Part shown: positions 53,247-62,744 of the stretch, in pieces
Position numbering within the stretch: position 1 is the stretch's first letter
Layout of the letters: each line of letters opens with the position of its first letter
From: Polaribacter sp. SA4-10
GTDB lineage: Bacteria; Bacteroidota; Bacteroidia; Flavobacteriales; Flavobacteriaceae
Direction of reading: 5' to 3'
Assembly (NCBI RefSeq): GCF_002163835.1
Contig: NZ_CP019331.1
Span: 1,525,001 to 1,589,000 of the forward strand
Length of the DNA: 64,000 bases
Notes under the pieces: model-generated
Database searches by the model: none
Seen by the model: the letters and a program-made list of their open reading frames with translations, nothing else
Told to the model about the DNA's origin: nothing
Position numbers and translations under genes: made by a program

Positions 53247-56200
53247 CTATTTAATATCTTGTAGTAAAACGTGCACAGCTTTTTTAAGCTGATCATCTTC
53301 TCCTCTCGCTTTCCAACCTGGTTTATTGGTTACTAAATAATCTGGCACTGCAGGACCATGTTCCATATTCATTCCAGATTCTTTTACATACCAAGCTCTA
53401 AATGGCATTCTTATATAACCATCTTGTAAACGATGTCCTCCTGTAGAAATTACAGCTCCAAAAGTGGGCTGTCCAACTAACTTTCCTAATTTTAAACTCT
53501 TAAAAGCGTGTGCAAAAATTTCTGCATTTGAATAGCTACTCTCATTGGCTATAGCCACTAAAGGTTTTGTGTTTACAGATAAAATTGCTCTCTCGTTAAA
53601 TGGGTAATTTCCTTTATATTTTTCATTATTTTTCTGAAGATTATCTGTTGCTCCTCTTGGAACCGTATAGGCATGCTGTTGATACGTTAACACCGCCATT
53701 AAGCGATCAGTAGTCCAACCACCACCATTATTTCTAACATCAATAACAATTCCTTTTTTACCGTAACCACTCGCTTTTAACTCGCGTTCAAAACGCTCAA
53801 AACTTGGTAAATTCATTCCTTGAATATGAATATATCCTAATTGTCCATTTGAATATTCTTCGACTAACTTTTTACGAGAATTCACCCATTCTTCATACAG
53901 TAAACTTCTAATGGTTTCTGTGGAATCTGTTCTAACAACAACTTCTTTTTTACTCGCTAAAGTCAACAAAATTTCGTTTCCAGAAGTATTCTTTAAAAGG
54001 CTATAAAAATTGGTAGTTTTCTCAATCTTTTTTCCATTTACAGCGGTAATCACATCGCCAATATTTAAAGAAACATTTGTTTTTGTGGATGCTGAATTTG
54101 GTAAGATAAAATTAATTCTAACGCCATTATTCACATTAGAAACATCCAATCCTAATAAACCAACTTTATCACTATACGTATCTTCTAGAGTGCTTCCTCG
54201 AAACCCCATATGACTTGCATTTAATTGCCCCAACATATTATTAAACATAAAAGAATAATCTTGTTTTGTGGACGCTGCTAAAACCCAAGGTCGATATCTT
54301 TTTACAATCTTGTCCCAGTTATAACCATGATATTTAGGATCATAAAAACCCGCAGTTATTGCTCTCACCCCTTCTTCAAAGATTTGCTCGTTTAGTTTTT
54401 GAAAATCTGTTGTGTAGGTTGCTGAATGTGAAAATGATGTAACTTTATCGCTTTTTAAAATTAGTGATTTTAATTTTCCTTTTGATGCATAATATAAAGT
54501 TCCTTTATTTAAACTGTAACTACCAACATCAGAAACATCTTTCACTTCTTTTGGAGTTCCACCAGTTATTTCAACTTTATAATACCCATTTTTATTCGTT
54601 GCTGGGTTTGTAGCTGAGACATAAACACTTTTACTATCTGCACTAAATAATGTTCCACCTTCGTTACCTGCCCAACTGGTTAATTGCACTAATCGGTCAT
54701 AAATTTTATCTTCATCTATACTTACAACTACTTTTTCTTCTGCTTTTTCTTCTGCTTTTTTATCCTTAGATTTTTCTTCTTTTTTGGGTTGATAATAATC
54801 GCCCTCTTTAAAGTCTGCTTTGGTCTTTTCCCAATCTGATTTCTGCAACCAAACCATCCAAGTATCAAAATTAACACCACCTCTATCTCCTGCTCTATTG
54901 GAAACAAATGAAAGTTTTTTTCCATCAGGACTCCAAACCGGAGAAGAATCTGACCTTGGGTGCATAGAAACATTCATTTTATTAGAAGGGTTTTCTATCG
55001 ATTGAATATAAATTTCGCTGTCGAAATCTAAATCTTGTTGAGAATAAGCAATGTATTTACTATCTGGACTCCAAGAAACATCATTTGCAGCTGCCCAAGA
55101 ATCTGAATAGCTTTTCGGTTTTACTATTTTACTGTCTTTTAAGTCCGCAATAACTAATTCTCCTCTACCAACTCTGTAAGATATTTTCATTCTATCCGGA
55201 GATAATAAAGGCTCAAAAACATCTGTTTTACTTTTTGTTAATTGCGTAACTTTCGTTTTTAAACTTCTGTTTAATTGTACCTTTTCATCAGTAGATTCTA
55301 CTTTAAAAAATTCATTTTGTCCATTTCTATCTGATAAAAAACCTAGCGTATTATCATCAATCCAAAACGGATTGTCATCTCTAAAAGGATGATTACTAAC
55401 ATTATTTGTTTTCGTTTTATCCTTATTATTTTCTTTGACAAAAATTTCACCATTGATACTTAGTGCTATCAGTTTTCCGTCTGGAGAAACACTTAAATTA
55501 CTAATAGCATCAGCTACTGTTTTTGTTTCTTCTAACTCAAATCTATTGTCCGTTGATAAATTTAAATTTAGCTTTTTAGAAACACTATTTTGAAGTTTAA
55601 AAACATCAACCCCGCTATTGTAAATAATTGTTCCATTATTACTAACCGTAAACGAAGAGACACCACTAACATTTAAATTTGTCAATTGGTTTTCAGCACC
55701 GCTTTTTGTTCCATCAGCATTTAATGAAGTCTTATAAATATTATATCGACCACTTTCTGAACTTACATAATATAAGGTATTATCTGCGTCCCAAAGAGGT
55801 GTATGATCGTTCTTTTTACTCGTTGTTATTTGATGATATTCTTTTGATTTTAAGTTGTAAATCCAAATATCTCTTTGTGCAGGACCGTTATAATCTTCTC
55901 TAGAAATTCTACAAGTTCCTTTCACAAAAGCTACAAAATTTCCGTTTGGCGAAACTGCAGCTTGACTTCCTAAAGCCGTCATAAACCGATTAGGAGTTTC
56001 GCCATTTTCATCAATCCCGTAGATTGAAGGTTCGCGCTCTGTTCCCTTAAAAATTCTATTGCTAGAAAAAATGATCTTTCCATTAGAATCCCAATCACTT
56101 GGTGTATCTATAGATGGGTGATATGTTAATTGCATTGGAACACCTCCATTTAAATCAGTCTTAAAAATATTGGCACTACCTCTTCTATTAGACGTAAATA

Positions 56201-56432
56201 CTAACTGATTACTTTTAGAATTCCAAATAGGATTGCTTTCATACCCTTGATGAATTGTTAACCTATTTGTTTGATTTGTTGCCAAATTAAGAACCCAAAT
56301 ATCACCATGATAACTGAAAGCCATTTTAGAAGCATCGGGACTTATAGATGGCATTCTTATTAAGGTGTTTTGCGCAATTAAAAAAGTAGCACTGAACAAA
56401 ACTGCGAAAAGTAGTAAAGCTTTTTTAGTCAT
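53247..56432 (-). CDS. Tricorn-type protease (S41 family)
   Basis: 1061 residues with a signal peptide (LFAVLFSATFLIAQ), so periplasmic, unlike archaeal tricorn. The first half is two beta-propellers built of PD40 repeats (PSISPDASKMAFSYHGDIWVL, NPIWNSKSNQLVFTSNRRG, DVSWSPDSKYIAYSQQDLDF, SPVWSPDGKKLSFVSNRAG). A lysine/glutamate-rich linker (about 545-570) leads to the C1 domain (about 650-740), a PDZ domain (about 745-830, LGLDVSNVNNGVRINFILPNS) and the S41 core. There IVIDVRNNGGG and NESSYSNAEIF carry the oxyanion segment and the probable nucleophile S968. It likely degrades oligopeptides taken up after surface proteolysis. Confidence 0.93.
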   Translation of the reverse strand: MTKKALLLFAVLFSATFLIAQNTLIRMPSISPDASKMAFSYHGDIWVLNLATNQTNRLTIHQGYESNPIWNSKSNQLVFTSNRRGSANIFKTDLNGGVPMQLTYHPSIDTPSDWDSNGKIIFSSNRIFKGTEREPSIYGIDENGETPNRFMTALGSQAAVSPNGNFVAFVKGTCRISREDYNGPAQRDIWIYNLKSKEYHQITTSKKNDHTPLWDADNTLYYVSSESGRYNIYKTSLNADGTKSGAENQLTNLNVSGVSSFTVSNNGTIIYNSGVDVFKLQNSVSKKLNLNLSTDNRFELEETKTVADAISNLSVSPDGKLIALSINGEIFVKENNKDKTKTNNVSNHPFRDDNPFWIDDNTLGFLSDRNGQNEFFKVESTDEKVQLNRSLKTKVTQLTKSKTDVFEPLLSPDRMKISYRVGRGELVIADLKDSKIVKPKSYSDSWAAANDVSWSPDSKYIAYSQQDLDFDSEIYIQSIENPSNKMNVSMHPRSDSSPVWSPDGKKLSFVSNRAGDRGGVNFDTWMVWLQKSDWEKTKADFKEGDYYQPKKEEKSKDKKAEEKAEEKVVVSIDEDKIYDRLVQLTSWAGNEGGTLFSADSKSVYVSATNPATNKNGYYKVEITGGTPKEVKDVSDVGSYSLNKGTLYYASKGKLKSLILKSDKVTSFSHSATYTTDFQKLNEQIFEEGVRAITAGFYDPKYHGYNWDKIVKRYRPWVLAASTKQDYSFMFNNMLGQLNASHMGFRGSTLEDTYSDKVGLLGLDVSNVNNGVRINFILPNSASTKTNVSLNIGDVITAVNGKKIEKTTNFYSLLKNTSGNEILLTLASKKEVVVRTDSTETIRSLLYEEWVNSRKKLVEEYSNGQLGYIHIQGMNLPSFERFERELKASGYGKKGIVIDVRNNGGGWTTDRLMAVLTYQQHAYTVPRGATDNLQKNNEKYKGNYPFNERAILSVNTKPLVAIANESSYSNAEIFAHAFKSLKLGKLVGQPTFGAVISTGGHRLQDGYIRMPFRAWYVKESGMNMEHGPAVPDYLVTNKPGWKARGEDDQLKKAVHVLLQDIK

Positions 56433-56519
56433 TGTGTTTGGTTTTAAACAACTAAGTTAAACTTTCTTAAACTATTTAATGTTAATTCAAAGCCCCTTTA
56501 AGATAATTTCAATAAATCC

Positions 56520-57010
56520 TTAACTAGTTATCGGTTTTATAAAATCGTTAATTTGTTCGGCACCATTCTTACCTAAATCTTTTATAAAAGCAGAGCCAAT
56601 AATAGCTCCATTTGCATAATTACAAGCAGTATTAAAGGTGTTTTTATCTGAAATACCAAAACCTATAATCAATTTACTTTGTAAATTCATGGCTTTTATT
56701 CTTTCAAAGTATTCAATTTGATTATTTGAAATCTCCCCTTTTGCAGCGGTAATAGATGCAGAAGCCACTACATAAATAAATACCTTTGAAAAAGAGTCTA
56801 TTTTTTAATTCTATCTGCGGATGTATGAGGTGTAATTAAAAACACATTTTTTAATCCGTATTTCTTAAATAATTCTTGGTAGTGGATTTCAAACTCTACC
56901 ATCGGTAAATCAGGAATTATTAATATATCTGTTCTACAAACTACTGCTTTTTGACAAAATTTTTCTTTACCGTATTTTAAAAGTTAGTTCAAATATCTCA
57001 ATAAAACGAA
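56520..57010 (-). pseudogene. Partial, frameshifted trpA copy
   Basis: Bases 56520-56768 still encode the last 82 residues of tryptophan synthase alpha (NNQIEYFERIKAMNLQSKL, IIGFGISDKNTF), close to trpA at 58709-59476. Upstream the homology continues through a stop/frameshift near 56805 and an in-frame TGA/TAA-type stop in LRYLN*LLKYG, and fades at about 57010 where an FKBP fragment begins. The N-terminal 95 or so residues, including the catalytic glutamate and aspartate region, are absent. Confidence 0.9.
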
Positions 57011-57395
57011 CAGAAGGTGATTATGCAGTTCAAAATGAAATTGATATTTTAAAATATATTGAAGACAATAATTTAAATGCTACTAAAACTGATTCTAGAT
57101 TGTACTATATTATTAATAAGGAAGGCACAAGAACCAGACCAACAAATACGAATAATGTAACTGTTGCCTATAAAGGATATTTTTTTAATGGAACTGTCTT
57201 TGACGAAAGTGCTTCTAATGGAGTAGATTTGGTTTTAATCAAGGAATTATAAGTTAGACAGAAGGTATTCCGTTATTTAAAAAAGGTGGAGATGGTATTT
57301 TATTAATTCCTTATCAATTAGGTTATGGAATATATAGAAAAAGTTCTATTCTTAGTTGTGAAGTCTTAGCTTTTCATATGAAATTAATATACTCA
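56998..57395 (+). pseudogene. Fragment of FKBP domain 2
   Basis: Matches the second domain of the FKBP lipoprotein (TEGDYAVQNEIDILKYIEDN, then NNVTVAYKGYFFNGTVFDES). A frameshift in the NGVDFGFNQ segment and stops near 57250 break it; no lipoprotein signal precedes it. It abuts the trpA fragment at a junction near 57005. Confidence 0.9.
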
Positions 57396-57732
57396 CAAAT
57401 TATAAAAAAAACAACTTTATAATTTTGACACTATTTCACCATCTATTCAGCCAATTCATGCTGTTTCAGACATATCTTGGACAGAAGATCAAATTAAAAA
57501 AGACCGAATGAAGGCAGCTTATGCTTTTAAAAATTTATTAATAAAGATTTGGTGAAATTGATTTAGTAACAGATTTCCCATAGAACAGGTAAATTGATTT
57601 AGCAACATTTTATGCAGCTACCATCAGAAAAGGTATCAATAACTATCCGGAAAATAGATTTAAAATGGAAAACCCCTTAAGTAGAGAAGAAACCTTAAAA
57701 GGAATGACAATCTGGCTGCTGGCACTAATTTT

Positions 57733-57765
57733 GAAGAAGAAGAAGAAGAAGAAGAAGAAGAAGAA
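57733..57765 (+). repeat. (GAA)11 microsatellite
   Basis: Eleven GAA units, where the intact parent gene has four (NFEEEEKG segment near 52166). Expansion occurred after loss of function. Confidence 0.95.
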
Positions 57766-57795
57766 AAAGGTAGTATTGAGTTGGTAAGTTTGCTG

Positions 57796-57851
57796 ATTTT
57801 GTAATTTTATAATTTTGTGATTTTGTGATTTTGTGATTTTGTGATTTTAAA
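57796..57851 (+). repeat. 8-bp tandem repeat (ATTTTGTG)
   Basis: Four perfect ATTTTGTG units flanked by variant units (ATTTTGTA, ATTTTATA, ATTTTAAA). The parent gene has only one such block at the ADFIILN coding position. Confidence 0.92.
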
Positions 57852-58070
57852 TCAAGAGGCTATAAAAATTAATAGAAATGAGGTTCCAAAAACAATATCA
57901 GTTTCAACATTTTTAAATGGGAAAAGGTAAATTAGTCATAGAAAAAAATTAACAAAAACTTAATTACTGTTTTAATAAAAACTATTAATAAATTGTTAAC
58001 TTTATTTCTAGATAACCATTCTAAAATAATAGGAATTATTTCTGATGAATAACCTAAAAAATAAACCGCT

Positions 58071-58706
58071 ATGAAAACAATAAAAAAATTATTTCTTTTA
58101 GTATTAATTTTATTCACCGTTAATATTTTTTCTCAAAAAAAAACTCCAAAAGAAGTTATTAAGTTAACAGTTTTAGTAAAAGATGGTGAAGGTAAACCGA
58201 TTCCTGGTGCTCTTATTTTAATAGATAATATTAAACAAGCAAGAGTTGCAAATTCAGCTGGTTATTTTAAAATAAAACTACAAAAAGCACCAAAAGAAAT
58301 TACAGCTTTCTCTCCTTTACTAGGTGCAAAGAGTGTAAAGTATGATGGTAAAAATTCTATAATCATTAACATCACAAAAAACTCTAATAATTATGTGTCA
58401 GATACTAATTATGAAAAAATAGTAGATCCAATCCAATTCAGAAATATTTATGATTATTTAAGAGGTAAAGTTTCTGGCGTTAATATTACTTCCACAAATG
58501 TAATATCAATAAGAGGTAATTCATCATGGAGTGGCAGCAGATCACCATTATTTATATTAAACGGCGTTCCAGTAGATGAAGATACATTTGGAGCTATTGT
58601 TCCAACTACTATAAAAACCGTTAAAATTTTAAAAGGTCCTGAAACCGCAATTTACGGCTTACGCGGAGCCAATGGTGTTATTGAAGTTGTTACCACAATA
58701 AACTAG
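58071..58706 (+). CDS. Secreted protein: CarboxypepD-like domain plus stand-alone TonB plug domain
   Basis: 211 residues. A signal peptide (FLLVLILFTVNIFSQ) is followed by a carboxypeptidase-regulatory-like sandwich (about 27-105: LTVLVKDGEGKPIPGALILI, ANSAGYFKIKLQKAPKEIT). Then comes a plug domain of the SusC/TonB-dependent receptor type: IYDYLRGKVSGVNITSTN, VISIRGNSSW, SPLFILNGVPVDED, VKILKGPETAIYGLRGANGV. It stops at EVVTTIN, exactly where a receptor would enter its barrel. No barrel follows, and only 2 bases separate it from the convergent trpA. It could regulate or compete with real receptors, or be a remnant that still has an open frame. Confidence 0.85.
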   Translation: MKTIKKLFLLVLILFTVNIFSQKKTPKEVIKLTVLVKDGEGKPIPGALILIDNIKQARVANSAGYFKIKLQKAPKEITAFSPLLGAKSVKYDGKNSIIINITKNSNNYVSDTNYEKIVDPIQFRNIYDYLRGKVSGVNITSTNVISIRGNSSWSGSRSPLFILNGVPVDEDTFGAIVPTTIKTVKILKGPETAIYGLRGANGVIEVVTTIN

Positions 58707-58708
58707 AA

Positions 58709-59476
58709 TTAATTTAAAATTGGTGAGATAAAATCATCCACCTTTTTTGTGCCTTTTTTTCCTAAATATTTTATAAAAGCAGAACCAATTATAGTTCCAT
58801 TTGCATATTTACATGCAGTAGTAAATGTTTGCTTATCTGAAATTCCAAACCCTATAATTAACTTACTTTGTAAGTTCATATTTTTTATTCTTTCAAAATA
58901 AGCAATTTGATTATTAGAAATATCTCCTTTTGCACCAGTAATAGATGCAGAAGCTACCACATAAATAAATGCTTTTGAATAAGAATCTATCTTTCTAATT
59001 CTTTCATCTGAAGTATGAGGAGTGATTAAAAAAACATTTGTAATTCCGTATTTATCAAATAAATATTGATAATGATTTTCAAATTCTACCATTGGTAAAT
59101 CTGGAAGAATCAGCGTATCAATTCCACATTCTACAACTTTTTTACAGAACTTATCTTCACCATATTTTAGCATCTGATTTAAATACCCCATTAAGACCAA
59201 TGGTGTTTTATTGGTGTCTTTAATCATCATTAATTGCTCAAAAATGATATCTAAGTTAACTCCATTTTCTAATGCTTTCTGACTACTATCTTGTATCGTA
59301 GGTCCATCTGCCAAAGGATCTGAATAAGGCAAACCTACTTCAATAAAATCTACGCCACTTTTTTCTAATGCTGAAATTACTTTAGTCGTATCATTTAACT
59401 TTGGATAACCACAAGTAAAATAGATAGATAATAAATTTTCACCTTTCTTCTGAAATAATTCTTGAATTGAATTCAT
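58709..59476 (-). CDS. trpA: Tryptophan synthase alpha chain
   Basis: Cleaves indole-3-glycerol phosphate to indole and glyceraldehyde-3-phosphate and channels indole to TrpB. 255 residues, a TIM barrel. The catalytic glutamate is in FIEVGLPYSDPLADGPTIQ and the catalytic aspartate in TLILPDLPMVE; the phosphate site is GFGISDKQTF. All are intact, unlike in the fragment at 56520. It starts 3 bases after trpB and is the last gene of the operon. Convergent with the plug-domain gene without a visible terminator between them. Confidence 0.97.
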   Translation of the reverse strand: MNSIQELFQKKGENLLSIYFTCGYPKLNDTTKVISALEKSGVDFIEVGLPYSDPLADGPTIQDSSQKALENGVNLDIIFEQLMMIKDTNKTPLVLMGYLNQMLKYGEDKFCKKVVECGIDTLILPDLPMVEFENHYQYLFDKYGITNVFLITPHTSDERIRKIDSYSKAFIYVVASASITGAKGDISNNQIAYFERIKNMNLQSKLIIGFGISDKQTFTTACKYANGTIIGSAFIKYLGKKGTKKVDDFISPILN

Positions 59477-59479
59477 AAC

Positions 59480-60664
59480 CTAGTCTTCTAAATATTTTGT
59501 ATAAATTTCTAAATCTTTGTCTCCTCTACCCGATAAATTAACCACTACAACTTGATCTTTTTTAAATTTTATTTTTGGCAAAACAGCCAATGCATGAGCC
59601 GTTTCTAAAGCAGGAATAATTCCTTCTATCTTCGTCAATTCAAAAGCTGCATCTAACGCTTCTTGATCTGTTGCACTCATAAATTTTGCTCTACCAATTT
59701 CATACAAAAAAGCATGCAAAGGCCCAACTCCAGGATAATCTAATCCTGCAGAAATAGAGTAAGGCTCAACTATTTGCCCATATTCATCTTGCATTAAAAT
59801 AGTTTTACTTCCATGAATTATACCAACTTCCCCTAATTGAGAAGTTGCAGCACTTTCTCCAGAATTGACTCCTAAACCTGCTGCTTCAACAGCAATTAAT
59901 TCTACATCTTCATCATCTAAATAGTGATAAAAAGCACCAGCAGCATTAGAACCTCCTCCAACACAAGCAATAATTGTATCTGGATTTTCTTTTCCTGTCT
60001 TCTCTTTTAATTGCCATTTTATTTCTTCAGAAATAATAGCTTGTAAACGTGCTACCATATCTGGATGCGGTGCAGGACCAACAACAGAACCGATTAAGTA
60101 AAAAGTTTCTGGATGCTGAATCCAATAACGAATTGCTTCGTTTGTTGCATCTTTAAGGGTTTTAGAACCACTGGTTGCAGGCACTACTTTTGCTCCTAAC
60201 ATTTTCATTCTAGTAACATTTGGTGCCTGACGCACGATATCTTTTTCACCCATAAAAACAGTACATTCCAGTCCCATTAATGCGCAAACTGTAGCTGTTG
60301 CAACTCCGTGTTGCCCAGCACCTGTTTCAGCAATAATCTTAGTTTTACCTAACTTCTTAGCAATTAAAATCTGACCAACAGTATTGTTAATTTTATGCGC
60401 ACCGGTATGACATAGGTCTTCGCGTTTTAAATAAACGTGAGCACCATATTTTTCTGATAATCTTTTTGCTAAATATAAAGGTGTTGGTCTACCAACATAA
60501 TCTTTTAGCAATGATTTATATTCTGTCTGAAACTCTTCTGATTCGATAATTTGGATGTAATTATCTGCTAATTCTTTTACATTCGGGTACAATAATTCTG
60601 GAATAAATGCGCCTCCAAATTGTCCAAAATATCCGTTTTCATCTGGGTGAAATTTTGATTTCAT
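59480..60664 (-). CDS. trpB: Tryptophan synthase beta chain
   Basis: PLP enzyme joining indole and serine, 394 residues (normal). PLP lysine in [21 protein letters not shown], the glycine-rich phosphate cup [32 protein letters not shown] and the terminal [10 protein letters not shown] are all present. N-terminal [13 protein letters not shown] matches TrpB1 rather than the TrpB2 type. It lies 57 bases downstream of trpF. Confidence 0.98.
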   Translation of the reverse strand: MKSKFHPDENGYFGQFGGAFIPELLYPNVKELADNYIQIIESEEFQTEYKSLLKDYVGRPTPLYLAKRLSEKYGAHVYLKREDLCHTGAHKINNTVGQILIAKKLGKTKIIAETGAGQHGVATATVCALMGLECTVFMGEKDIVRQAPNVTRMKMLGAKVVPATSGSKTLKDATNEAIRYWIQHPETFYLIGSVVGPAPHPDMVARLQAIISEEIKWQLKEKTGKENPDTIIACVGGGSNAAGAFYHYLDDEDVELIAVEAAGLGVNSGESAATSQLGEVGIIHGSKTILMQDEYGQIVEPYSISAGLDYPGVGPLHAFLYEIGRAKFMSATDQEALDAAFELTKIEGIIPALETAHALAVLPKIKFKKDQVVVVNLSGRGDKDLEIYTKYLED

Positions 60665-60721
60665 ATTTTCTAATATTCTTTCATTGCAAAGAACGAAACA
60701 ATCTCTTAATTAATAAGTAGA

Positions 60722-61429
60722 TTACTTCACTATGTTCGTAATGACGTTCTTTTTAAACTCTTTTAATTCTTCTATTTTCTTTACTCCTGGCTTACTTTCA
60801 AACTTACTATTTACGTCTAATGCATAAATAGGTAAATTAGATTTCATTATTTTTTGAACCTCTTCAACATCTTCTAACCCGATTCCTCCACTTAAAAAGA
60901 AAGGTTTTTTAAAAGGATAATTTCCTAAAACAGACCAATCGAATTTTGTTCCATTCCCTCCTCTTTCTTTTCCTTTTGTATCAAACAAAAAGAAATCTAC
61001 AACCTCTAAATAAGGTTTTAAAACATCAAAATTGAATTCATCTTTAATTCCAAAAACTTTGATGATTTCAACTTTTTCATCAGATAGTAAATGTTGATTT
61101 TTTTTCTTTTTTATCTGCTTATTTTCTTCAATAAACAACGCTCTTCTTTCTGCTAACTGGCTTTCTAAATCTTTAATATATTTTACAGATTCATCTCCAT
61201 GTAATTGAATTGCATCTAGTTGATATTCTTCTACTAAAGAAATTACAATTTCTGGATATTCATTAACAAAAACACCTGCTTTTTTTATTGATTTTGGAAG
61301 TTCTGGAATAATACCTTCAAAATTTCTTTTTGACTTTTCGTAGAAAATAAACCCCAAATAATCGGGATGCAATGCTGCAACTTCCTGGATATTTGCCACA
61401 TATTTCATTCCACAAACCTTAAGCTTCAT
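60722..61429 (-). CDS. trpF: Phosphoribosylanthranilate isomerase, with lysine-rich insertion
   Basis: Amadori rearrangement of phosphoribosylanthranilate to CdRP. The barrel starts KLKVCGMKYVANIQEVAAL (catalytic Cys 5-7 region) and has LGFIFYEKSKRNF, IQLHGDES, FFLFDTKGKERGGNGTKFDW (catalytic Asp) and PFFLSGGIGLEDV (phosphate site). At 235 residues it is about 25-30 longer than usual. The extra length is a lysine-rich segment (EENKQIKKKKNQHLLSDEKV, about 120-139) between the fourth and fifth strands. The catalytic residues are intact. Confidence 0.94.
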   Translation of the reverse strand: MKLKVCGMKYVANIQEVAALHPDYLGFIFYEKSKRNFEGIIPELPKSIKKAGVFVNEYPEIVISLVEEYQLDAIQLHGDESVKYIKDLESQLAERRALFIEENKQIKKKKNQHLLSDEKVEIIKVFGIKDEFNFDVLKPYLEVVDFFLFDTKGKERGGNGTKFDWSVLGNYPFKKPFFLSGGIGLEDVEEVQKIMKSNLPIYALDVNSKFESKPGVKKIEELKEFKKNVITNIVK

Positions 61430-61534
61430 TCTTTTTATGGTTTAATAGTTTATTTGTTTAACTGGGTATTGTTTTTTACTCAAACTCTAAATTGTTTTTT
61501 TTTACAAAAATAAACAATTCTACACTTACACTTT

Positions 61535-62323
61535 TTAGCGTATTTGACTTATAAATTCTTGACAAGCTTCTCCTGGGTTTTCTTCCTTCATAAAGTTTTC
61601 GCCAATTAAAAAACCTTGAAATCCAAATTCTTTGAGTCCAGTAATAATTTTTGGATCAGAAATTCCGCTTTCTGAAACCTTTAAACAAGTATCAGGAATT
61701 TGATTTGCTAATTTGATAGAATTCTCTAAATCAACTTCAAAAGTATTCAGATTTCTATTATTAATTCCGATGATTTTATTATCCAAATCGTTAATCTTAT
61801 CTAAATCTTCTTGCGTATGCACTTCATACAAAACCTCTAAACCTAAATCTTTTGCTAAGTTTCCGTAGTTCCTTAATTCTGTTGCAGTTAAACAAGAGGC
61901 AATTAATAAAATTACATCTGCACCAATTGCTTTTGACTCTACAATCTGAAATCCATCAACAATAAAATCTTTTCTAAGAATTGGTTTTTGTTGATTAATA
62001 ACTCTTGCTTCCATTAAATCTGCCATTGTACCTCCAAAAAACGAAGTATCAGTCAAAATAGATTGCGCAGCTACATTTGCGTCTAAATAGCCATTGGTAA
62101 CTTCTGCAATTGTTGCTTTGTCGTTAATAATTCCTTTGGATGGAGATTGACGTTTAAACTCTGCAATAATTCCAGTAGAACCAGCCTCTAACAAAGATTT
62201 TTTCAAAGAGATAACTTCTCTACTAAAAAGTGGACTTTCAACTAATTTTTTAACCGGAACTTCTGCTTTAATCTTAGCTATTTCCTTCTTTTTAAATGCT
62301 ATTATTTTATCTAGTATTGTCAT
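61535..62323 (-). CDS. trpC: Indole-3-glycerol phosphate synthase
   Basis: Ring closure of CdRP to indole-3-glycerol phosphate. 262 residues, monofunctional (not fused to trpF). Motifs: GIIAEFKRQSPSKG (catalytic Lys and Glu region), SILTDTSFFGGT, ILRKDFIVDGFQI, ADVILLIAS, GINNRNLNTFEVDL, VSESGIS and GFLIGENFM. It starts 29 bases after the four-helix-bundle gene. Confidence 0.97.
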   Translation of the reverse strand: MTILDKIIAFKKKEIAKIKAEVPVKKLVESPLFSREVISLKKSLLEAGSTGIIAEFKRQSPSKGIINDKATIAEVTNGYLDANVAAQSILTDTSFFGGTMADLMEARVINQQKPILRKDFIVDGFQIVESKAIGADVILLIASCLTATELRNYGNLAKDLGLEVLYEVHTQEDLDKINDLDNKIIGINNRNLNTFEVDLENSIKLANQIPDTCLKVSESGISDPKIITGLKEFGFQGFLIGENFMKEENPGEACQEFISQIR

Positions 62324-62343
62324 ATCAATAATTATGAATTCTA

Positions 62344-62744
62344 AATTAAGAATTACGAATTTGTGTTTCTAACTGTTTTTTGAATACTTCCGATAATTTT
62401 TAAAATTTCTTCAATATCTTTCAATAATGATACTGATTCTTTTTCTGTTAAGAAATCGGTATCTTTTAATAAACGAATCCAATAATGAGATTCTCTTGCT
62501 TCTTTATATGCTATTGTTAATTTAGCAAAAAAGTCTTTTCTACTTTGTCCTCCAATGGCTTCTTCAACATTTGCTCCTATTGAAGTGCCTGAACGTAATA
62601 ACTGTTTACTTAATACGAATTCTTTCTTTTCTTGTGATAAATGTTTATATAATTTAACCACTCTAACTGCAAAATCATAGCTTTTAATCTGAATTATATT
62701 ATCATTTTTCACCACTCGTAATTAATAATTCGTAATTGTTAATT
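62344..62744. mobile_element. Candidate mini-element with 18-bp inverted repeats around a four-helix-bundle gene
   Basis: AATTAAGAATTACGAATT (62344-62361) and AATTCGTAATTGTTAATT (62727-62744) are inverted repeats matching at 17 of 18 positions. They bracket one gene of 120 codons, whose stop codon lies in the left repeat. The 400-base unit sits between trpC and trpD. No transposase is present, so any movement would need help or a different mechanism. The repeats are AT-rich, which lowers confidence. Further half-copies (AATTATGAATT at 62330-62340, TCGTAATTA at 62716-62724) lie just outside. Confidence 0.5.
62353..62715 (-). CDS. Four-helix-bundle protein (23S rRNA IVP / S23 family)
   Basis: 120 residues, all helical, with the family pattern: YDFAVRVVKLYKHL, FVLSKQLLRSGTSIGANVEEA, KDFFAKLTIAYKEARESHYWIRLL, LLKDIEEILKIIGSIQKTV. 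Relatives are encoded in intervening sequences of 23S rRNA or as stand-alone genes that spread in Bacteroidota; a role in nucleic-acid binding or in mobile elements has been proposed, not proven. It is bracketed by inverted repeats and interrupts the trp operon, but in the same direction and without a terminator, so trp transcription can pass. Confidence 0.9.
   Translation of the reverse strand: MVKNDNIIQIKSYDFAVRVVKLYKHLSQEKKEFVLSKQLLRSGTSIGANVEEAIGGQSRKDFFAKLTIAYKEARESHYWIRLLKDTDFLTEKESVSLLKDIEEILKIIGSIQKTVRNTNS

Larger units (their letters stand above)
57421..57935 (+). pseudogene. Fragment of the amidohydrolase C-terminus
   Basis: Matches the last 160 or so residues of the amidohydrolase at 50696-52309 (SIQPIHAVSDISWTEDQI, KDRMKAAYAF, NPLSREETLKGMTIW), with several frameshifts and two expanded short repeats. 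It lies after the FKBP fragment, the reverse of the order of the intact genes. Confidence 0.88.

Noticed and set aside
56520..56768. Short functional TrpA-like protein of 82 residues
   Set aside because: It is the tail of a broken trpA copy; the catalytic part is missing and the upstream homology is interrupted by stops.
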